A stretch of DNA of 39,242 bases from Polaromonas sp. (GCA_030683705.1 JAUXPP010000121.1:1-39242); one strand, 5' to 3'. Positions 24,984 to 35,182 are shown, counted from the first letter of the stretch. The notes: generated by a model not told the origin, from the sequence alone. Numbers and translations: made by a program.

Positions 24984-26713
24984 GCCGGAGTGTCCTGTAC
25001 TCCTCCAGCCCGCTGCTGGCGAGCAAGACACCGGTCTGGCGCAGCAAGCTGATCGTGGCCGGCATTGCGCTGGCCTTTGCCGGTCTGGCCGGCCGCGCGG
25101 CCTATGTCCAGGTGATAGGCAACGACTTCTTCCAGCGGCAGGGGCAGGTGCGTTTTGCGCGCACACTGGAGTTGCCCGCCAACCGCGGCCGCATCCTGGA
25201 CCGCAACGGCTTGTTGCTGGCCACCAGCGTGGTGGCGCCCAGCATCTGGGCGATTCCCGAAGACGTGGATGCCAACCGGACGCAACTGACGGAACTGGCG
25301 AAGTTGCTGGAGATGCCGCTGGGCGAGCTGAACAAAAAACTGGCCGACGAGGACAAGACCTTTGTCTGGATCAAGCGGCAGGTGGATGAACCCATTGCCC
25401 AGAAAATCCATGCCCTCGGTCTCAAGGGCATCTACCAGCGCAAGGAATACAAGCGGCAGTACCCGGAAGGCGAAACCGCCGCCCACGTGGTCGGCTTCAC
25501 CAATGTGGAAGACCGCGGCCAGGAAGGCATCGAGCTGGCTTTCAACAAGGAGCTTGCCGGCAAGGCCGGCTCGCGCAAGGTGATCAAGGACCGGCTGGGG
25601 CGGGTCGTCGAGGACGTCGGCGAGCAGGTGCCCCCGCTCGAAGGCAAGGACATCCAGCTCAGCCTGGACAGCAAGGTGCAGTTTTTCGCCTACCAGAAGC
25701 TGCGCGATGCGGTCATCGCACGCAAGGCCAAGGCCGGCAGTGTGGTGGTGCTGGACACCGTCACCGGCGAAGTGCTGGCGCTGGCCAACTACCCGAGTTA
25801 TGTGCCGAACAAGCGGCAGAACCTGACCGGCGAGCAACTGCGCAATCGCGCGATGACCGACACCTTCGAGCCCGGCTCGACCATGAAGCCGATCACGGTG
25901 GCGATGGCGCTGGAAGCCGGCCGCATCAAGCCGCAAACCCTGGTGGAAACCGGCCCCGGTCGTTACAGCATCGGCGGTTTCACCATCAGCGATACCCACA
26001 ACTACGGCACGCTGACGGTGGAAGGCGTGATCCAGAAGTCGAGCAACGTCGGCGCGCTCAAGATCGCGCAGAAGATGAGCCCCCACGAAATGTGGGACAC
26101 CTACACCGCGCTCGGTTACGGCCAGAAGCCGCAGATCCAGTTCCCCGGCGCTGTCACCGGACGCCTGCGGCCCTGGAAAACATGGCGGCCGGTGGAGCAG
26201 GCCACCATGTCTTACGGCTACGGCCTGTCGGCCTCGCTGTTCCAGATGGCGCAGTCCTATACCGCGTTTGCCCATGACGGACAGATCATCCCGGTCACCA
26301 TGCTCAAAAGCAGCGAGCCCGCTGTCGGCATCAAGGTCTTTTCCGCCGACAACGCGCGCGCCGTGCGCAAGATGCTGCAGATGGCGGCAGCGCCGGGCGG
26401 CACCGGCCCGCTGGCGCAGACCGTCGGTTATTCGGTGGGCGGCAAGTCGGGCACCGCACACAAGCAGGTCGGCAAGGGTTACGCCAGCAACAAATACCGC
26501 GCCTGGTTCACCGGCATGGCACCCATCGAGAACCCGCGCATCATCGTGGCGGTCATGATCGACGAGCCCAGCGACGGCAAGTATTTCGGCGGCGTGGCCG
26601 CGGCACCGGTTTTCAGTGAAGTGGTGCAGCAGACCCTGCGCATGATGGGTGTGCAGCCGGACATGAGCGTGAAACCGCAAATTGTCTACAGCCCGGTCGA
26701 GGAGTCCTTCTGA
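24980..26713 (+). CDS. ftsI: Septal peptidoglycan transpeptidase FtsI (PBP3)
   Basis: A 577-residue class B penicillin-binding protein starting at GTG. One membrane anchor lies at about 22-45. A pedestal domain contains RGRILDRNG (about 69-77). The transpeptidase domain has the nucleophile S300 and K303 in EPGSTMKP, the KSSN triad motif at about 352-355, and KSGTAHK near 491. It cross-links septal peptidoglycan together with FtsW, encoded later in the same cluster. Length is typical. The stop overlaps the murE start by one base (TGATG). Confidence 0.97.
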   Translation: MSRSVLYSSSPLLASKTPVWRSKLIVAGIALAFAGLAGRAAYVQVIGNDFFQRQGQVRFARTLELPANRGRILDRNGLLLATSVVAPSIWAIPEDVDANRTQLTELAKLLEMPLGELNKKLADEDKTFVWIKRQVDEPIAQKIHALGLKGIYQRKEYKRQYPEGETAAHVVGFTNVEDRGQEGIELAFNKELAGKAGSRKVIKDRLGRVVEDVGEQVPPLEGKDIQLSLDSKVQFFAYQKLRDAVIARKAKAGSVVVLDTVTGEVLALANYPSYVPNKRQNLTGEQLRNRAMTDTFEPGSTMKPITVAMALEAGRIKPQTLVETGPGRYSIGGFTISDTHNYGTLTVEGVIQKSSNVGALKIAQKMSPHEMWDTYTALGYGQKPQIQFPGAVTGRLRPWKTWRPVEQATMSYGYGLSASLFQMAQSYTAFAHDGQIIPVTMLKSSEPAVGIKVFSADNARAVRKMLQMAAAPGGTGPLAQTVGYSVGGKSGTAHKQVGKGYASNKYRAWFTGMAPIENPRIIVAVMIDEPSDGKYFGGVAAAPVFSEVVQQTLRMMGVQPDMSVKPQIVYSPVEESF

Positions 26714-28209
26714 TGGACCAGTTGCAGACACCCGGGCAGGCGGCGCAATGGTTGCGCCAGCGTGTGGCCGGCAGCCTGTGGACGGACAGCCGCAAGGTCG
26801 GCACCGGCGATGGTTTCATCGCCTGGCCGGGTGCGGCCACCGATGCCCGCCGCTATGTGGCGGGGGTGCTGGACGCCGGCGCCCAGGCCTGCCTGGTCGA
26901 GCGCGACGGCGTCGAAAGTTACGGCTTTACGGACAGCCGCGTGGCGGCATACCCGGGCCTCAAGCTGGCCACGGCGCCCATCGCTGCCGAATTTTTCGGT
27001 CATCCCAGCCGCCAGCTGGACCTGCTGGCGGTGACGGGCACCAACGGCAAGACCTCGACCGCCTGGTGGCTGGCCCAGGCGCTGGGGCGGCTCGGGCGAC
27101 CCTGCGGGGTGGTCGGGACGCTCGGCATGGGACAGCCGGATGCCATGGTGTTCAACGGGCTGACGACGCCCGACCCGGTGCTGTTGCAGCAGCAACTGCG
27201 GCGCTGGGTCGATGACGGCTTTGCGGCCTGCGCGCTGGAGGCATCGTCCATCGGCATCGCCGAACACCGTCTCGACGCGACGACCATTCGCGTGGCCATC
27301 TTCACCAACTTCACGCAGGACCATCTCGACTACCACGGCGACATGGCGTCCTACTGGGAGGCAAAAGCCCGCCTGTTTGGCTGGCCGGGCCTGAAGGCTG
27401 CGGTGCTCAACGTCGACGATGCCAAGGGCGAGGCGCTGGCCGGGTCCCTGCAGGGCTCGGGCCTGGATGTCTGGACCGTGTCCTGCGCCGCGCCGGCCCG
27501 CCTCAGGGCGCAGGCCATCCACCAGGGCGAGGATGGCATGAGCTTCGACGTGCTCGAAGGCGAATCCCGCCATCGCCTGTCCACCGGACTGGTCGGTTTG
27601 TACAACGTGTCCAACCTGCTCGGTGTCATGGCGGCACTGCGGGCGCTGGGTCTGCCGCTGCGCGAGGTGGTGCAGGCCTGCGCCCACCTGCCGCCGGTGC
27701 CTGGGCGCATGGACGTGATCTCTGTGCCGGGCCGGCCGCTGGTGGTGGTTGACTATGCGCACACGCCGGATGCGCTGGAGAAGGTGCTGGGAGCGCTCAG
27801 GCCGCTTGCGGACGGGCGCGACGGCCGGCTGTGGTGCGTCTTCGGCTGCGGCGGTGAGCGCGATGCCGGCAAGCGGCCCCTGATGGCGGCCATTGCCGAA
27901 AAAGGCGCCGACCAGGTGGTGGTCACCAGCGACAATCCGCGCAGTGAAGACCCGGCGCTCATCATCGCCCAGGTCCTTCAGGGTTTCCAGCGCGGCGCGA
28001 AGGTGGAGGTGCAAGCGGACCGCGCCCTCGCCATCGCGAACACGGTCGCGCGCGCGGATGCCCGCGACGTGATCCTGATCGCCGGCAAGGGCCATGAGAA
28101 TTACCAGGAAAGCGCTGGCGTCAAGCTGCCGTTTTCCGACAAGGCCCAGGCCGAAGCCGCCTTGAGCCAGGGCGCCGGTACCCGGGTGGCCATGGGAGGC
28201 CTCGCATGA
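26713..28209 (+). CDS. murE: UDP-MurNAc-tripeptide synthetase, meso-diaminopimelate type
   Basis: A 498-residue Mur ligase that adds the third residue of the stem peptide. ATP loop GTNGKTS (109-115), carbamoyl-lysine region FTQDHLDYHGD (about 198-208), PGRMD, and DYAHTPDAL. The specificity motif DNPR (407-410) indicates meso-diaminopimelate rather than lysine, matching dapF in this window. Three domains of normal size, intact. Start ATG overlaps ftsI by one base; the end overlaps murF (ATGATG). Confidence 0.97.
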   Translation: MDQLQTPGQAAQWLRQRVAGSLWTDSRKVGTGDGFIAWPGAATDARRYVAGVLDAGAQACLVERDGVESYGFTDSRVAAYPGLKLATAPIAAEFFGHPSRQLDLLAVTGTNGKTSTAWWLAQALGRLGRPCGVVGTLGMGQPDAMVFNGLTTPDPVLLQQQLRRWVDDGFAACALEASSIGIAEHRLDATTIRVAIFTNFTQDHLDYHGDMASYWEAKARLFGWPGLKAAVLNVDDAKGEALAGSLQGSGLDVWTVSCAAPARLRAQAIHQGEDGMSFDVLEGESRHRLSTGLVGLYNVSNLLGVMAALRALGLPLREVVQACAHLPPVPGRMDVISVPGRPLVVVDYAHTPDALEKVLGALRPLADGRDGRLWCVFGCGGERDAGKRPLMAAIAEKGADQVVVTSDNPRSEDPALIIAQVLQGFQRGAKVEVQADRALAIANTVARADARDVILIAGKGHENYQESAGVKLPFSDKAQAEAALSQGAGTRVAMGGLA

Positions 28210-29588
28210 TGACGCTGCAGCAAGCCCTGCAGTGGCTGCCTTCGGCGCGCCTGGTAGGCGATGGCGCGCTGCGATTTTCACGCGTTCACAGCGACACGCG
28301 CAGCCTGCGGCCCGGCGACCTGTTTGTGGCGCTCAAGGGCGAGCGTTTTGACGCGCATGATTTCTTGCCGCAGGCTGCCAGCCAGGGTGCGGTCGCTGCG
28401 CTGGCGCAGCGCGGCCTCTCGGCCAGCCAGCCGGGCCTGCTGGTGGAGGATTCCCTCAAGGCCCTGGGCCAGCTGGCGGCTGGCTGGCGTTCGCAGTTCA
28501 GCCTGCCGCTGATTGCGGTGACCGGCAGCAATGGCAAAACCACGGTGACGCAAATGATCGCGTCCATCCTGCGGGCCTGGAAAGGCGACGCGGCCTTTGC
28601 GACCGAGGGCAATTTCAACAACGACATCGGACTGCCCCTGACCTTGCTGCGTTTGCGCGCGGGCCATGAGGCCGGCGTGGTCGAACTCGGCATGAACCAT
28701 CCCGGCGAGATCGCCTACCTGGCCGGCCTGGCACGGCCAACAGTGGCGCTGGTCAACAACGCCCAGCGCGAACACCTGGAGTTCATGGCCACCGTGGAAG
28801 CGGTGGCGCGGGAAAACGGCAGCGTGATAGCGGCCTTGCCCGGCCCGGGCGTCGCGGTGTTCCCGGCCGATGAGCCCTACACGCCGATCTGGCGCGCAGC
28901 CGCCGCGCCCCGCGCCGTGCTGACCTTTGCTGAATCGGGCGCTGCCGACGTGACGGGTGTTGCGCAGTGGACGGGCAGCGCCTGGCAGGTGCAGGCCGCC
29001 ACGCCGCAGGGCGTGCTGGATTTTTCGCTGCAGATCGCGGGCCGCCACAACGTCAAGAATGCGCTCGCCGCGACAGCCTGCGCGCTGGCGGCGGGGGTGC
29101 CGCTGGCCGCCATTTCCGCCGGCCTGTCCTCTTTTTCACCGGTCAAGGGCCGCTCGCGCGCCCTGCAAGTGACACGCGCCGGGCGCGCCATCACGCTGAT
29201 CGACGACAGCTACAACGCGAATCCGGATTCGGTGCGTGCCGCCATCGATGTGCTGGCCGAACTGCCGGGCCCGCGCCTGCTGGTGCTGGGTGACATGGGT
29301 GAGGTGGGCGACCAGGGCCCGGCCTTCCATGCCGAAGTGGGTCTGCACGCGCGTGAGCGCGGCATTGAACAGCTGTTCACCCTGGGCCAGCAGTCCGGTG
29401 ACGCCGCCGCGAATTTTGGCGCGGGCCGCCATTTTGGCGACGACCTGCCGGCACTCCAGGCTGCCGTCGCGGCGGCCTTGCCGGGACTGGGCAGCGTGCT
29501 GGTCAAGGGCTCGCGTTTCATGAGGATGGAGCGGGTCGTGGAAGCGATGGTTGCCGGCGGACAAGAACAACAAGAGGAGAAAAAATGA
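28206..29588 (+). CDS. murF: UDP-MurNAc-tripeptide--D-Ala-D-Ala ligase
   Basis: A 460-residue Mur ligase that adds the D-Ala-D-Ala made by Ddl. ATP loop GSNGKTT (107-113), FNNDIGLPLTLL (about 137-148), ELGMNHPGEI, AQREHLEFM, and DDSYNANPDSV near 335 are standard MurF motifs. The C-terminus ends in a Gln/Glu/Lys-rich tail, as in several relatives. It is the last gene before the only gap of notable size (78 bases) in the first half of the cluster, and that gap is filled by a family 2 repeat. Confidence 0.96.
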   Translation: MMTLQQALQWLPSARLVGDGALRFSRVHSDTRSLRPGDLFVALKGERFDAHDFLPQAASQGAVAALAQRGLSASQPGLLVEDSLKALGQLAAGWRSQFSLPLIAVTGSNGKTTVTQMIASILRAWKGDAAFATEGNFNNDIGLPLTLLRLRAGHEAGVVELGMNHPGEIAYLAGLARPTVALVNNAQREHLEFMATVEAVARENGSVIAALPGPGVAVFPADEPYTPIWRAAAAPRAVLTFAESGAADVTGVAQWTGSAWQVQAATPQGVLDFSLQIAGRHNVKNALAATACALAAGVPLAAISAGLSSFSPVKGRSRALQVTRAGRAITLIDDSYNANPDSVRAAIDVLAELPGPRLLVLGDMGEVGDQGPAFHAEVGLHARERGIEQLFTLGQQSGDAAANFGAGRHFGDDLPALQAAVAAALPGLGSVLVKGSRFMRMERVVEAMVAGGQEQQEEKK

Positions 29589-29653
29589 GCCCCCACGTTC
29601 ACATTCGTTCACTGCCCCCCGAGGGGGCGTGTGCCTCCTTTGAGGCGGCTCGG
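29589..29653. repeat. Dispersed repeat family 2, intergenic copy between murF and mraY
   Basis: GCCCCCACGTTCACATTCG, CACTGCCCCCCGAGGGGGCG, CCTTTGAGGCGGCTCGG. It has the same orientation and order of landmarks as the rlmI copy, with the same perfect CCCCC..GGGGG hairpin. It starts one base after the murF stop and ends just before the AGGAGG ribosome site of mraY. Confidence 0.75.
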
Positions 29654-29666
29654 CAGGAGGCACCCC

Positions 29667-30845
29667 ATGCTGCTTAGCCTGGCCCAGTGGCTGCAAACCA
29701 TGTCGCCGGAATTCGGTTACTTCCGGGTGTTCCAGTACCTGACCTTTCGCGCGGTCATGGCCGCGCTCACGGCTTTGCTGATCGGCCTGATTGCCGGCCC
29801 GTTTGTGATCCGCCGCCTCACGCACCTGAAGATCGGCCAGCCCATCCGCGAGTACGCGATGCAGACGCATTTGAGCAAGAGCGGCACACCGACCATGGGG
29901 GGCGTGCTGATCCTGCTGTCCATCGGTATCTCGACCCTGCTGTGGTTTGACCTGAGCAACCGGTTTGTCTGGATTGTGCTGATCGTCACCCTGGGCTTCG
30001 GCGCCATTGGCTGGGCCGACGACTGGCGCAAGGTGGTGCACAAGGACCCGGAAGGCATGCGCTCGCGCGAAAAATACCTGTGGCAGTCGGTGATCGGACT
30101 GCTCGCGGCGCTGTACCTGGTGTTCAGCATTTCTGAGAGCTCCAACCTGCGCGTGCTCGAGCTGTTTTTCAGCTGGGTGCAATCCGGTTTTGACGTGAAC
30201 CTGCCGCCCAAGGCGGGCCTGCAATTGCCGTTCTTCAAGGAAATCAGTTACCCGCTGGGCGTGTTCGGCTTCGTGTTGCTGACCTACCTGGTCATTGTGG
30301 GTTCCAGCAATGCGGTCAACCTGACCGACGGTCTCGACGGCCTGGCCATCATGCCGGTGGTCATGGTCGGTTCGGCGCTTGGCGTGTTTGCCTACGTGAC
30401 CGGCAGCGCGGTGTATTCGAAGTACCTGTTCTTCCCGCACATTCCAGGCTCGGGCGAACTGCTGATTTTCTGCTCGGCCATGGCCGGCGCCGGCCTGGCC
30501 TTTTTGTGGTTCAACACCCACCCGGCGCAGGTCTTCATGGGCGACGTCGGCGCGCTGGCGCTGGGCGCGGCGCTGGGCACGATTGCGGTCATCGTGCGCC
30601 AGGAAATCGTGCTCGCCATCATGGGCGGCATTTTTGTGGTCGAGGCGCTGTCGGTGATGTTGCAGGTGCTTTATTTCAAGTACACCCGCGCACGTTATGG
30701 CGAGGGCCGGCGCCTGTTCAAGATGGCGCCCCTGCATCACCACTTCGAGAAAAACGGCTGGAAGGAGACGCAGGTTGTCGTGCGTTTCTGGATCATCACC
30801 ATGCTGCTGTGCCTGGTCGGCCTGTCCACCCTGAAACTGCGATGA
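29667..30845 (+). CDS. mraY: Phospho-MurNAc-pentapeptide transferase (lipid I synthase)
   Basis: A 392-residue polytopic enzyme (about ten helices) that transfers phospho-MurNAc-pentapeptide to undecaprenyl phosphate. Catalytic landmarks: D118 and D119 in [19 protein letters not shown] (about 220), [11 protein letters not shown], and the [11 protein letters not shown] loop near 358. [14 protein letters not shown] near 71 is the classic N-terminal signature. The ATG at 29667 is chosen because AGGAGG lies 8 bases upstream; a GTG at 29631 lies within the repeat. The end overlaps murD by four bases (ATGA). Confidence 0.97.
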   Translation: MLLSLAQWLQTMSPEFGYFRVFQYLTFRAVMAALTALLIGLIAGPFVIRRLTHLKIGQPIREYAMQTHLSKSGTPTMGGVLILLSIGISTLLWFDLSNRFVWIVLIVTLGFGAIGWADDWRKVVHKDPEGMRSREKYLWQSVIGLLAALYLVFSISESSNLRVLELFFSWVQSGFDVNLPPKAGLQLPFFKEISYPLGVFGFVLLTYLVIVGSSNAVNLTDGLDGLAIMPVVMVGSALGVFAYVTGSAVYSKYLFFPHIPGSGELLIFCSAMAGAGLAFLWFNTHPAQVFMGDVGALALGAALGTIAVIVRQEIVLAIMGGIFVVEALSVMLQVLYFKYTRARYGEGRRLFKMAPLHHHFEKNGWKETQVVVRFWIITMLLCLVGLSTLKLR

Positions 30846-32782
30846 ACCCCGACGAACCCCTTCCTCCCGGCGCTCCGCCCGAACCGCCTCCCGCAGAGCT
30901 GGCGCCCATGCCCGCGCCTGTGCCTGAGGTGGCCCCGGCAGGGGAAGCGCCGGCGGCCGGCGACGTTCAGGCCCCCCCCGCCGCCAGCGGCAAGGCGGGT
31001 GTGCGGCCCTTGCCCGAAACGCTGACGGCAGCGCGCGATGCCGCGGCCTTTGTGGCCCAGTTGTTTGCCGAGGTGAGCGCGCCCGAGACGCCGGCTGTGC
31101 CCGTGGCGGCCGTGGACGTGCTGCCGGTGGTCGACCCGGCACGGGTCGATGAAGAAGGCGGGCCGGAGGGCGCCGCGGCCGGCATGGTGGCAGTGTCGCC
31201 GCTGCAGGGCCAACATGCCCTGGTGCTGGGCCTGGGCGCTTCGGGCCTGGCCATGGCGCGCTGGTGCGTGCGTCAGGGGGCACGTGTCACGGTGGCGGAT
31301 ACCCGCGAGGCGCCGCCGCAACTGGCGCGGCTGCAGCAAGAGTTGCCGCAGGTGGATTTTCGTGCGGGCGCCTTCGAGGCGGCCCTGATCGAAGGCCAGG
31401 ATGTCCGCGCGGTGTTTCGCAGCCCGGGCCTGTCGCCGGAACAGGTGGCACCGGTCTGGCAGGCGGCGCAGGCCATCGGCTTGCTGGTGGGCGGTGAACT
31501 GGACCTGTTCGCGGCCGCCCTGCGGGAGCTGCAGGCCGAGCGCAACTACGCACCCAAAGTGCTGGCCATCACCGGCACCAATGGCAAGACCACCACCACG
31601 GCACTGACCGGTCAACTGCTCGCCCATGCCGGCAAGAGCGTTGCAGTGGCAGGCAATATCGGCCCCAGCCTGCTGGATACGCTGGCCGGGCACATCGACG
31701 CGGGCACGCTGCCCGAGGTCTGGGTGCTGGAGCTGTCCAGCTTCCAGCTCGATGGCGTTCAGGGCTTCGAGCCGAGTGCCGCGACAGTGCTGAATTTGAG
31801 CCAGGATCACCTGGACTGGCACGGAAGCATGGCGGCTTACGGCGCTGCCAAGGCGCGGATTTTCGGCAGCAAGGCGCTGCTGGTGCTCAACCGCGATGAC
31901 CCCGCGGTGATGGCGATGTTGCCGAGCACCGCCGGGCCGTCCCAAGGCGCGAGAGCCCCCGCTGGGGGCAGCGCAGCACACGCAGTGGCCAGCGTGGGGG
32001 AGCCAAAACCTCCCGTACGTGTCAAACTGCAAAAGCCGCAGTGGCGCGAGTACATGACCTTCGGTCTCGGGATGCCCGGGCGGCCGGGCGACTTCGGTAT
32101 CGAGACTGTCAACGGCATGGCCTGGCTGGTGCGTGCGGCCGAAGCCGATGAAACCGTGAAGCGCCGCAAGGACGAGGAAGTGGTGCTGCACATCCAGCGT
32201 CTGATGCCGGTCGAGGCCATGCGCCTGCGCGGCCGCCACAACGCCACCAATGCGCTGGCCGCGCTGGCGCTGGCCGGCGTTGCGGGCGGAACCATGGCAT
32301 CCATGCTGCACGGCCTGCGTGACTACGCCGGCGAACCGCACCGCGTCACGCCGGTGGCCGTGGTCAACGACGTCGAGTATTTCGATGACAGCAAGGGCAC
32401 CAATGTGGGGGCCACCGTGGCCGCGCTGACCGGCCTGGGCGCCGAACGCAAGCTGGTGCTGATTGCCGGCGGGGACGGCAAGGGGCAGGATTTTTCGCCG
32501 CTGGCTGATCCGGTGCGGCGCCATGCCCGGGCAGTTGTCCTGATCGGGCGGGACGCGCCGCAGATCCGTGCCGCCTTGCAGGACACAGGTGTGGCGCTTC
32601 TGGATGCCGGCTCCATGCAGGCCGCAGTGGAGCTGGCCGCGGCGCAGGCGCGAACCGGCGATGCCGTGTTGATGTCGCCAGCCTGCGCGAGTTTTGACAT
32701 GTTCGACAACTATGGGCACCGCGCCCAGGTGTTTTGTGATGCGGTCCAGGGGCTGGCGCGCGACGCGGGGGTGGTGTCATGA
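30842..32782 (+). CDS. murD: UDP-MurNAc-L-alanine--D-glutamate ligase with long N-terminal extension
   Basis: A 646-residue Mur ligase adding D-Glu, about 200 residues longer than E. coli MurD (438). The enzyme proper starts at about 120: [17 protein letters not shown] (UDP-sugar Rossmann domain), ATP loop GTNGKTT (245-251), [19 protein letters not shown], and a C-terminal domain with [11 protein letters not shown] and [14 protein letters not shown] near the end. Residues 1-115 are Pro/Ala/Glu-rich and probably disordered. The start ATG overlaps the mraY stop (ATGA) like the other junctions; an internal ATG at 31184 (M115) would give a near-normal protein. A further insertion at about 364-388 corresponds to a family 2 repeat. 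Function confidence is high; start confidence is moderate. Confidence 0.94.
   Translation: MNPDEPLPPGAPPEPPPAELAPMPAPVPEVAPAGEAPAAGDVQAPPAASGKAGVRPLPETLTAARDAAAFVAQLFAEVSAPETPAVPVAAVDVLPVVDPARVDEEGGPEGAAAGMVAVSPLQGQHALVLGLGASGLAMARWCVRQGARVTVADTREAPPQLARLQQELPQVDFRAGAFEAALIEGQDVRAVFRSPGLSPEQVAPVWQAAQAIGLLVGGELDLFAAALRELQAERNYAPKVLAITGTNGKTTTTALTGQLLAHAGKSVAVAGNIGPSLLDTLAGHIDAGTLPEVWVLELSSFQLDGVQGFEPSAATVLNLSQDHLDWHGSMAAYGAAKARIFGSKALLVLNRDDPAVMAMLPSTAGPSQGARAPAGGSAAHAVASVGEPKPPVRVKLQKPQWREYMTFGLGMPGRPGDFGIETVNGMAWLVRAAEADETVKRRKDEEVVLHIQRLMPVEAMRLRGRHNATNALAALALAGVAGGTMASMLHGLRDYAGEPHRVTPVAVVNDVEYFDDSKGTNVGATVAALTGLGAERKLVLIAGGDGKGQDFSPLADPVRRHARAVVLIGRDAPQIRAALQDTGVALLDAGSMQAAVELAAAQARTGDAVLMSPACASFDMFDNYGHRAQVFCDAVQGLARDAGVVS
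31933..32004. repeat. Dispersed repeat family 2, inverted copy inside murD
   Basis: On the reverse strand this reads GGCTCCCCCACGCTGGCC, CGCTGCCCCCAGCGGGGGCT and CCTTGGGACGGCCCG: the same landmarks in the same order as the rlmI copy. It is read in frame from the opposite strand orientation and encodes an Ala/Gly/Ser-rich insertion in MurD. Confidence 0.78.
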
Positions 32783-34032
32783 CCGTCGCCACACGCCTTG
32801 CGGGTTGGTTCTCGGGCCTGGGCGGCGCGGCCACCCAGGGCTTGCCGGTTCGCCTGGGCGGCCAGGGTGCTTCGCGCACCGCGTCTGCGCCGGTGCGCAT
32901 GTCGGGCGTCGACCAGTCGCTGATCTGGGTCACGGTGGCGCTGTTGGTCTGGGGCCTGGTGATGGTTTATTCCGCGTCTGTGGCCATGCCGGACAACCCG
33001 AAATTTGCGCGTTACGCCCACACCCACTTTTTGCTGCGCCATGCCATCTCGCTGGGCGTGGCCTTCGCGATGGCCCTGCTGGCCTTCCAGGTGCCGGTGG
33101 CAACCTGGGAAAAGCTCGCGCCCTGGCTGTTTGTGGCTTCGCTGGTGCTGCTGATGCTGGTGCTGGTGCCTTTCATCGGCAAGGGCGTGAATGGCGCGCG
33201 CCGCTGGATCTCGCTGGGATTCATGAACTTCCAGCCCTCCGAACTGGCCAAGTTTGCGGTGCTGCTGTATGCCGCCGACTACATGGTGCGCAAGATGGAG
33301 GTCAAGGAGCGCTTTTTCCGCGCCGTCATGCCCATGGCGGTGGCCATCGGCATCGTGGGCCTGCTGCTGCTGGCCGAGCCCGACATGGGCGCCTTCATGG
33401 TGATCTCGGTGATCGCCATGGGCATTCTGTTCCTCGGTGGCGTCAACGCCCGCATGTTTTTTGTGATCGCCACCGTGGTGGTGATTGCCTTCGCCCTGAT
33501 GGTGATGCTCAGCGACTGGCGCCGCGAGCGGATTTTTGCCTACCTCGATCCGTGGAGCGACAAGTACTCGATGGGCAAGGGCTACCAGCTCTCGCACTCG
33601 CTGATCGCCTTCGGGCGCGGCGAGGTGTTCGGCGTGGGCCTGGGTGGCAGCATCGAGAAGCTGCACTGGCTGCCCGAGGCGCACACCGACTTCCTGCTGG
33701 CGGTGATCGGCGAGGAGTTCGGTTTCCTGGGCGTGTTGTGTGTGATCGGCGCTTTCATGTGGATGACACGCCGCATCATGCACATCGGCCGCCAGTCGAT
33801 TGCGCTGGACCGCCTGTTTGCCGGCCTGGTGGCGCAGGGCGTGGGCATCTGGATCGGCTTCCAGGCCTTCATCAACATGGGCGTGAACCTGGGCGCACTG
33901 CCGACCAAGGGCCTGACCCTGCCGCTGATGAGTTACGGCGGCTCGGCAATTCTGATGAACCTGATCTCGCTGGCCGTGGTGCTGCGCATTGACTACGAAA
34001 ACAGGCTTTTGATGCGCGGAGGCCGCGCGTGA
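32779..34032 (+). CDS. ftsW: Septal peptidoglycan polymerase FtsW (SEDS glycosyltransferase)
   Basis: A 417-residue SEDS protein with about ten membrane helices after a roughly 45-residue cytoplasmic tail. VYSAS near 68, NGARRWI (about 137), [16 protein letters not shown], and the catalytic loop [14 protein letters not shown] with D261, then [14 protein letters not shown] and PLMSYGGSA are all present. It polymerises lipid II at the septum with FtsI. The start overlaps murD by four bases. After its stop come 76 bases before murG, the only other break in coupling apart from the gap after murF. Confidence 0.96.
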   Translation: MTVATRLAGWFSGLGGAATQGLPVRLGGQGASRTASAPVRMSGVDQSLIWVTVALLVWGLVMVYSASVAMPDNPKFARYAHTHFLLRHAISLGVAFAMALLAFQVPVATWEKLAPWLFVASLVLLMLVLVPFIGKGVNGARRWISLGFMNFQPSELAKFAVLLYAADYMVRKMEVKERFFRAVMPMAVAIGIVGLLLLAEPDMGAFMVISVIAMGILFLGGVNARMFFVIATVVVIAFALMVMLSDWRRERIFAYLDPWSDKYSMGKGYQLSHSLIAFGRGEVFGVGLGGSIEKLHWLPEAHTDFLLAVIGEEFGFLGVLCVIGAFMWMTRRIMHIGRQSIALDRLFAGLVAQGVGIWIGFQAFINMGVNLGALPTKGLTLPLMSYGGSAILMNLISLAVVLRIDYENRLLMRGGRA

Positions 34033-34108
34033 AAAGCCTGTTTCGCCAAAACCGGCTCAGCGCGCAGCGCTGCGGCGCGGCAGCGCCGTTGATGAGAGGG
34101 GGGCGAAG

Positions 34109-35182
34109 TTGAAGTGCGCTCTCATCATGGCCGGCGGCACCGGCGGCCACATCTTCCCCGGTCTCGCCGTGGCCGAGGCCCTGCGCGAGCGCGGCTGGCG
34201 TGTGCACTGGCTGGGTGGCAAGGGCACGGCGGAACGGCCCAGCATGGAAAGCCAGCTGGTGCCGCCGCGCGGCTTTGCCTTTGAAACCATCGATTTTTCC
34301 GGTGTGCGCGGCAAGGGCCCACTCACGCTGGCCTTGCTGCCCATGCGCCTGCTGAAAGCCTTCTGGCAAAGCATTGCCGTGGTGCGGCGCGTCCAGCCCG
34401 ATGTGGTGGTGGGCCTGGGCGGCTATATCGCTTTTCCGGCCGGCATGATGAGCGTGCTGCTGGGCAAACCACTGGTGCTGCATGAGCAGAACTCGGTGGC
34501 CGGCATGGTCAACAAGGTGCTGGCCGGTGTCGCTGACCGGGTGTTCACGGCATTTCCCGGCGTGATAAAAAACGCGCAGTGGGTGGGCAACCCGCTGCGG
34601 CCCGCGTTCACGCAGCAGCCGGACCCGGAGACGCGTTTTGCCGGGCGCAGCGGGCCCCTGAAGGTGCTGGTGGTCGGTGGCAGCCTGGGTGCGCAGGCGC
34701 TCAACCGCATCGTGCCGCAGGCGCTGGCGCTGATCCCGCAGGAGCTTCGTCCGCATGTGTTGCACCAGAGCGGCGCCAGCCAGATCGACGCACTGCGCGA
34801 GAACTACCGCGCTGCCGGCGTGTTGGCCGAACTGACACCGTTCATCGAGGACACCGCCGGCGCCTTTGCCGAGGCCGACCTGGTGGTGTGCCGCGCAGGC
34901 GCCAGCACGGTGACGGAAATTGCCGCTGTCGGGGCTGCCGCCCTGTTCGTGCCTTTCCCCGCAGCGGTGGACGACCACCAGACCCGCAACGCCGCTTTCC
35001 TGGTGGACCAGGGCGGTGGCTGGCTGGTGGCGCAGCCGGCGCTGACACCGCAATACCTCGCCGACATGCTACAAAAAACAGAGCGCTCTACGCTGGTGGA
35101 ACGGGCGTTACAGGCCAAAAAGATGCAAAAAATAGATGCCACCGCGGAAGTGGTGGCCGCCTGTGAGGATTTGGCGACATGA
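34109..35182 (+). CDS. murG: Lipid II synthase MurG (GlcNAc transferase)
   Basis: A 357-residue GT28 glycosyltransferase that adds GlcNAc to lipid I. N-terminal [17 protein letters not shown] (G-loop), [31 protein letters not shown] (second G-loop) and [12 protein letters not shown] with DDHQTRNA near the end are all typical. Start is TTG at 34109, preceded by a strong purine-rich GAGAGGGGGG; no ATG or GTG lies in frame upstream after the ftsW stop, and the ATG at 34127 would remove the first beta strand. A repeat-like stretch (35068-35121) encodes about residues 320-338 near the C-terminus. The end overlaps murC by four bases (ATGA). Confidence 0.96.
   Translation: MKCALIMAGGTGGHIFPGLAVAEALRERGWRVHWLGGKGTAERPSMESQLVPPRGFAFETIDFSGVRGKGPLTLALLPMRLLKAFWQSIAVVRRVQPDVVVGLGGYIAFPAGMMSVLLGKPLVLHEQNSVAGMVNKVLAGVADRVFTAFPGVIKNAQWVGNPLRPAFTQQPDPETRFAGRSGPLKVLVVGGSLGAQALNRIVPQALALIPQELRPHVLHQSGASQIDALRENYRAAGVLAELTPFIEDTAGAFAEADLVVCRAGASTVTEIAAVGAAALFVPFPAAVDDHQTRNAAFLVDQGGGWLVAQPALTPQYLADMLQKTERSTLVERALQAKKMQKIDATAEVVAACEDLAT
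35068..35121. repeat. Probable family 1 repeat in the 3' part of murG
   Basis: GCTACAAAAAACAGAGCGCT, then CTACGCTGG, then GCGTTACAGGCCAAAAA. The order (GCTA..AAAA.CAG.AGC, then a GCG-containing middle, then GGCCAAAAA) is the reverse-complement layout of the dapF copy. Its left end also matches 36567-36588 in murC. More diverged than other copies. Confidence 0.5.
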
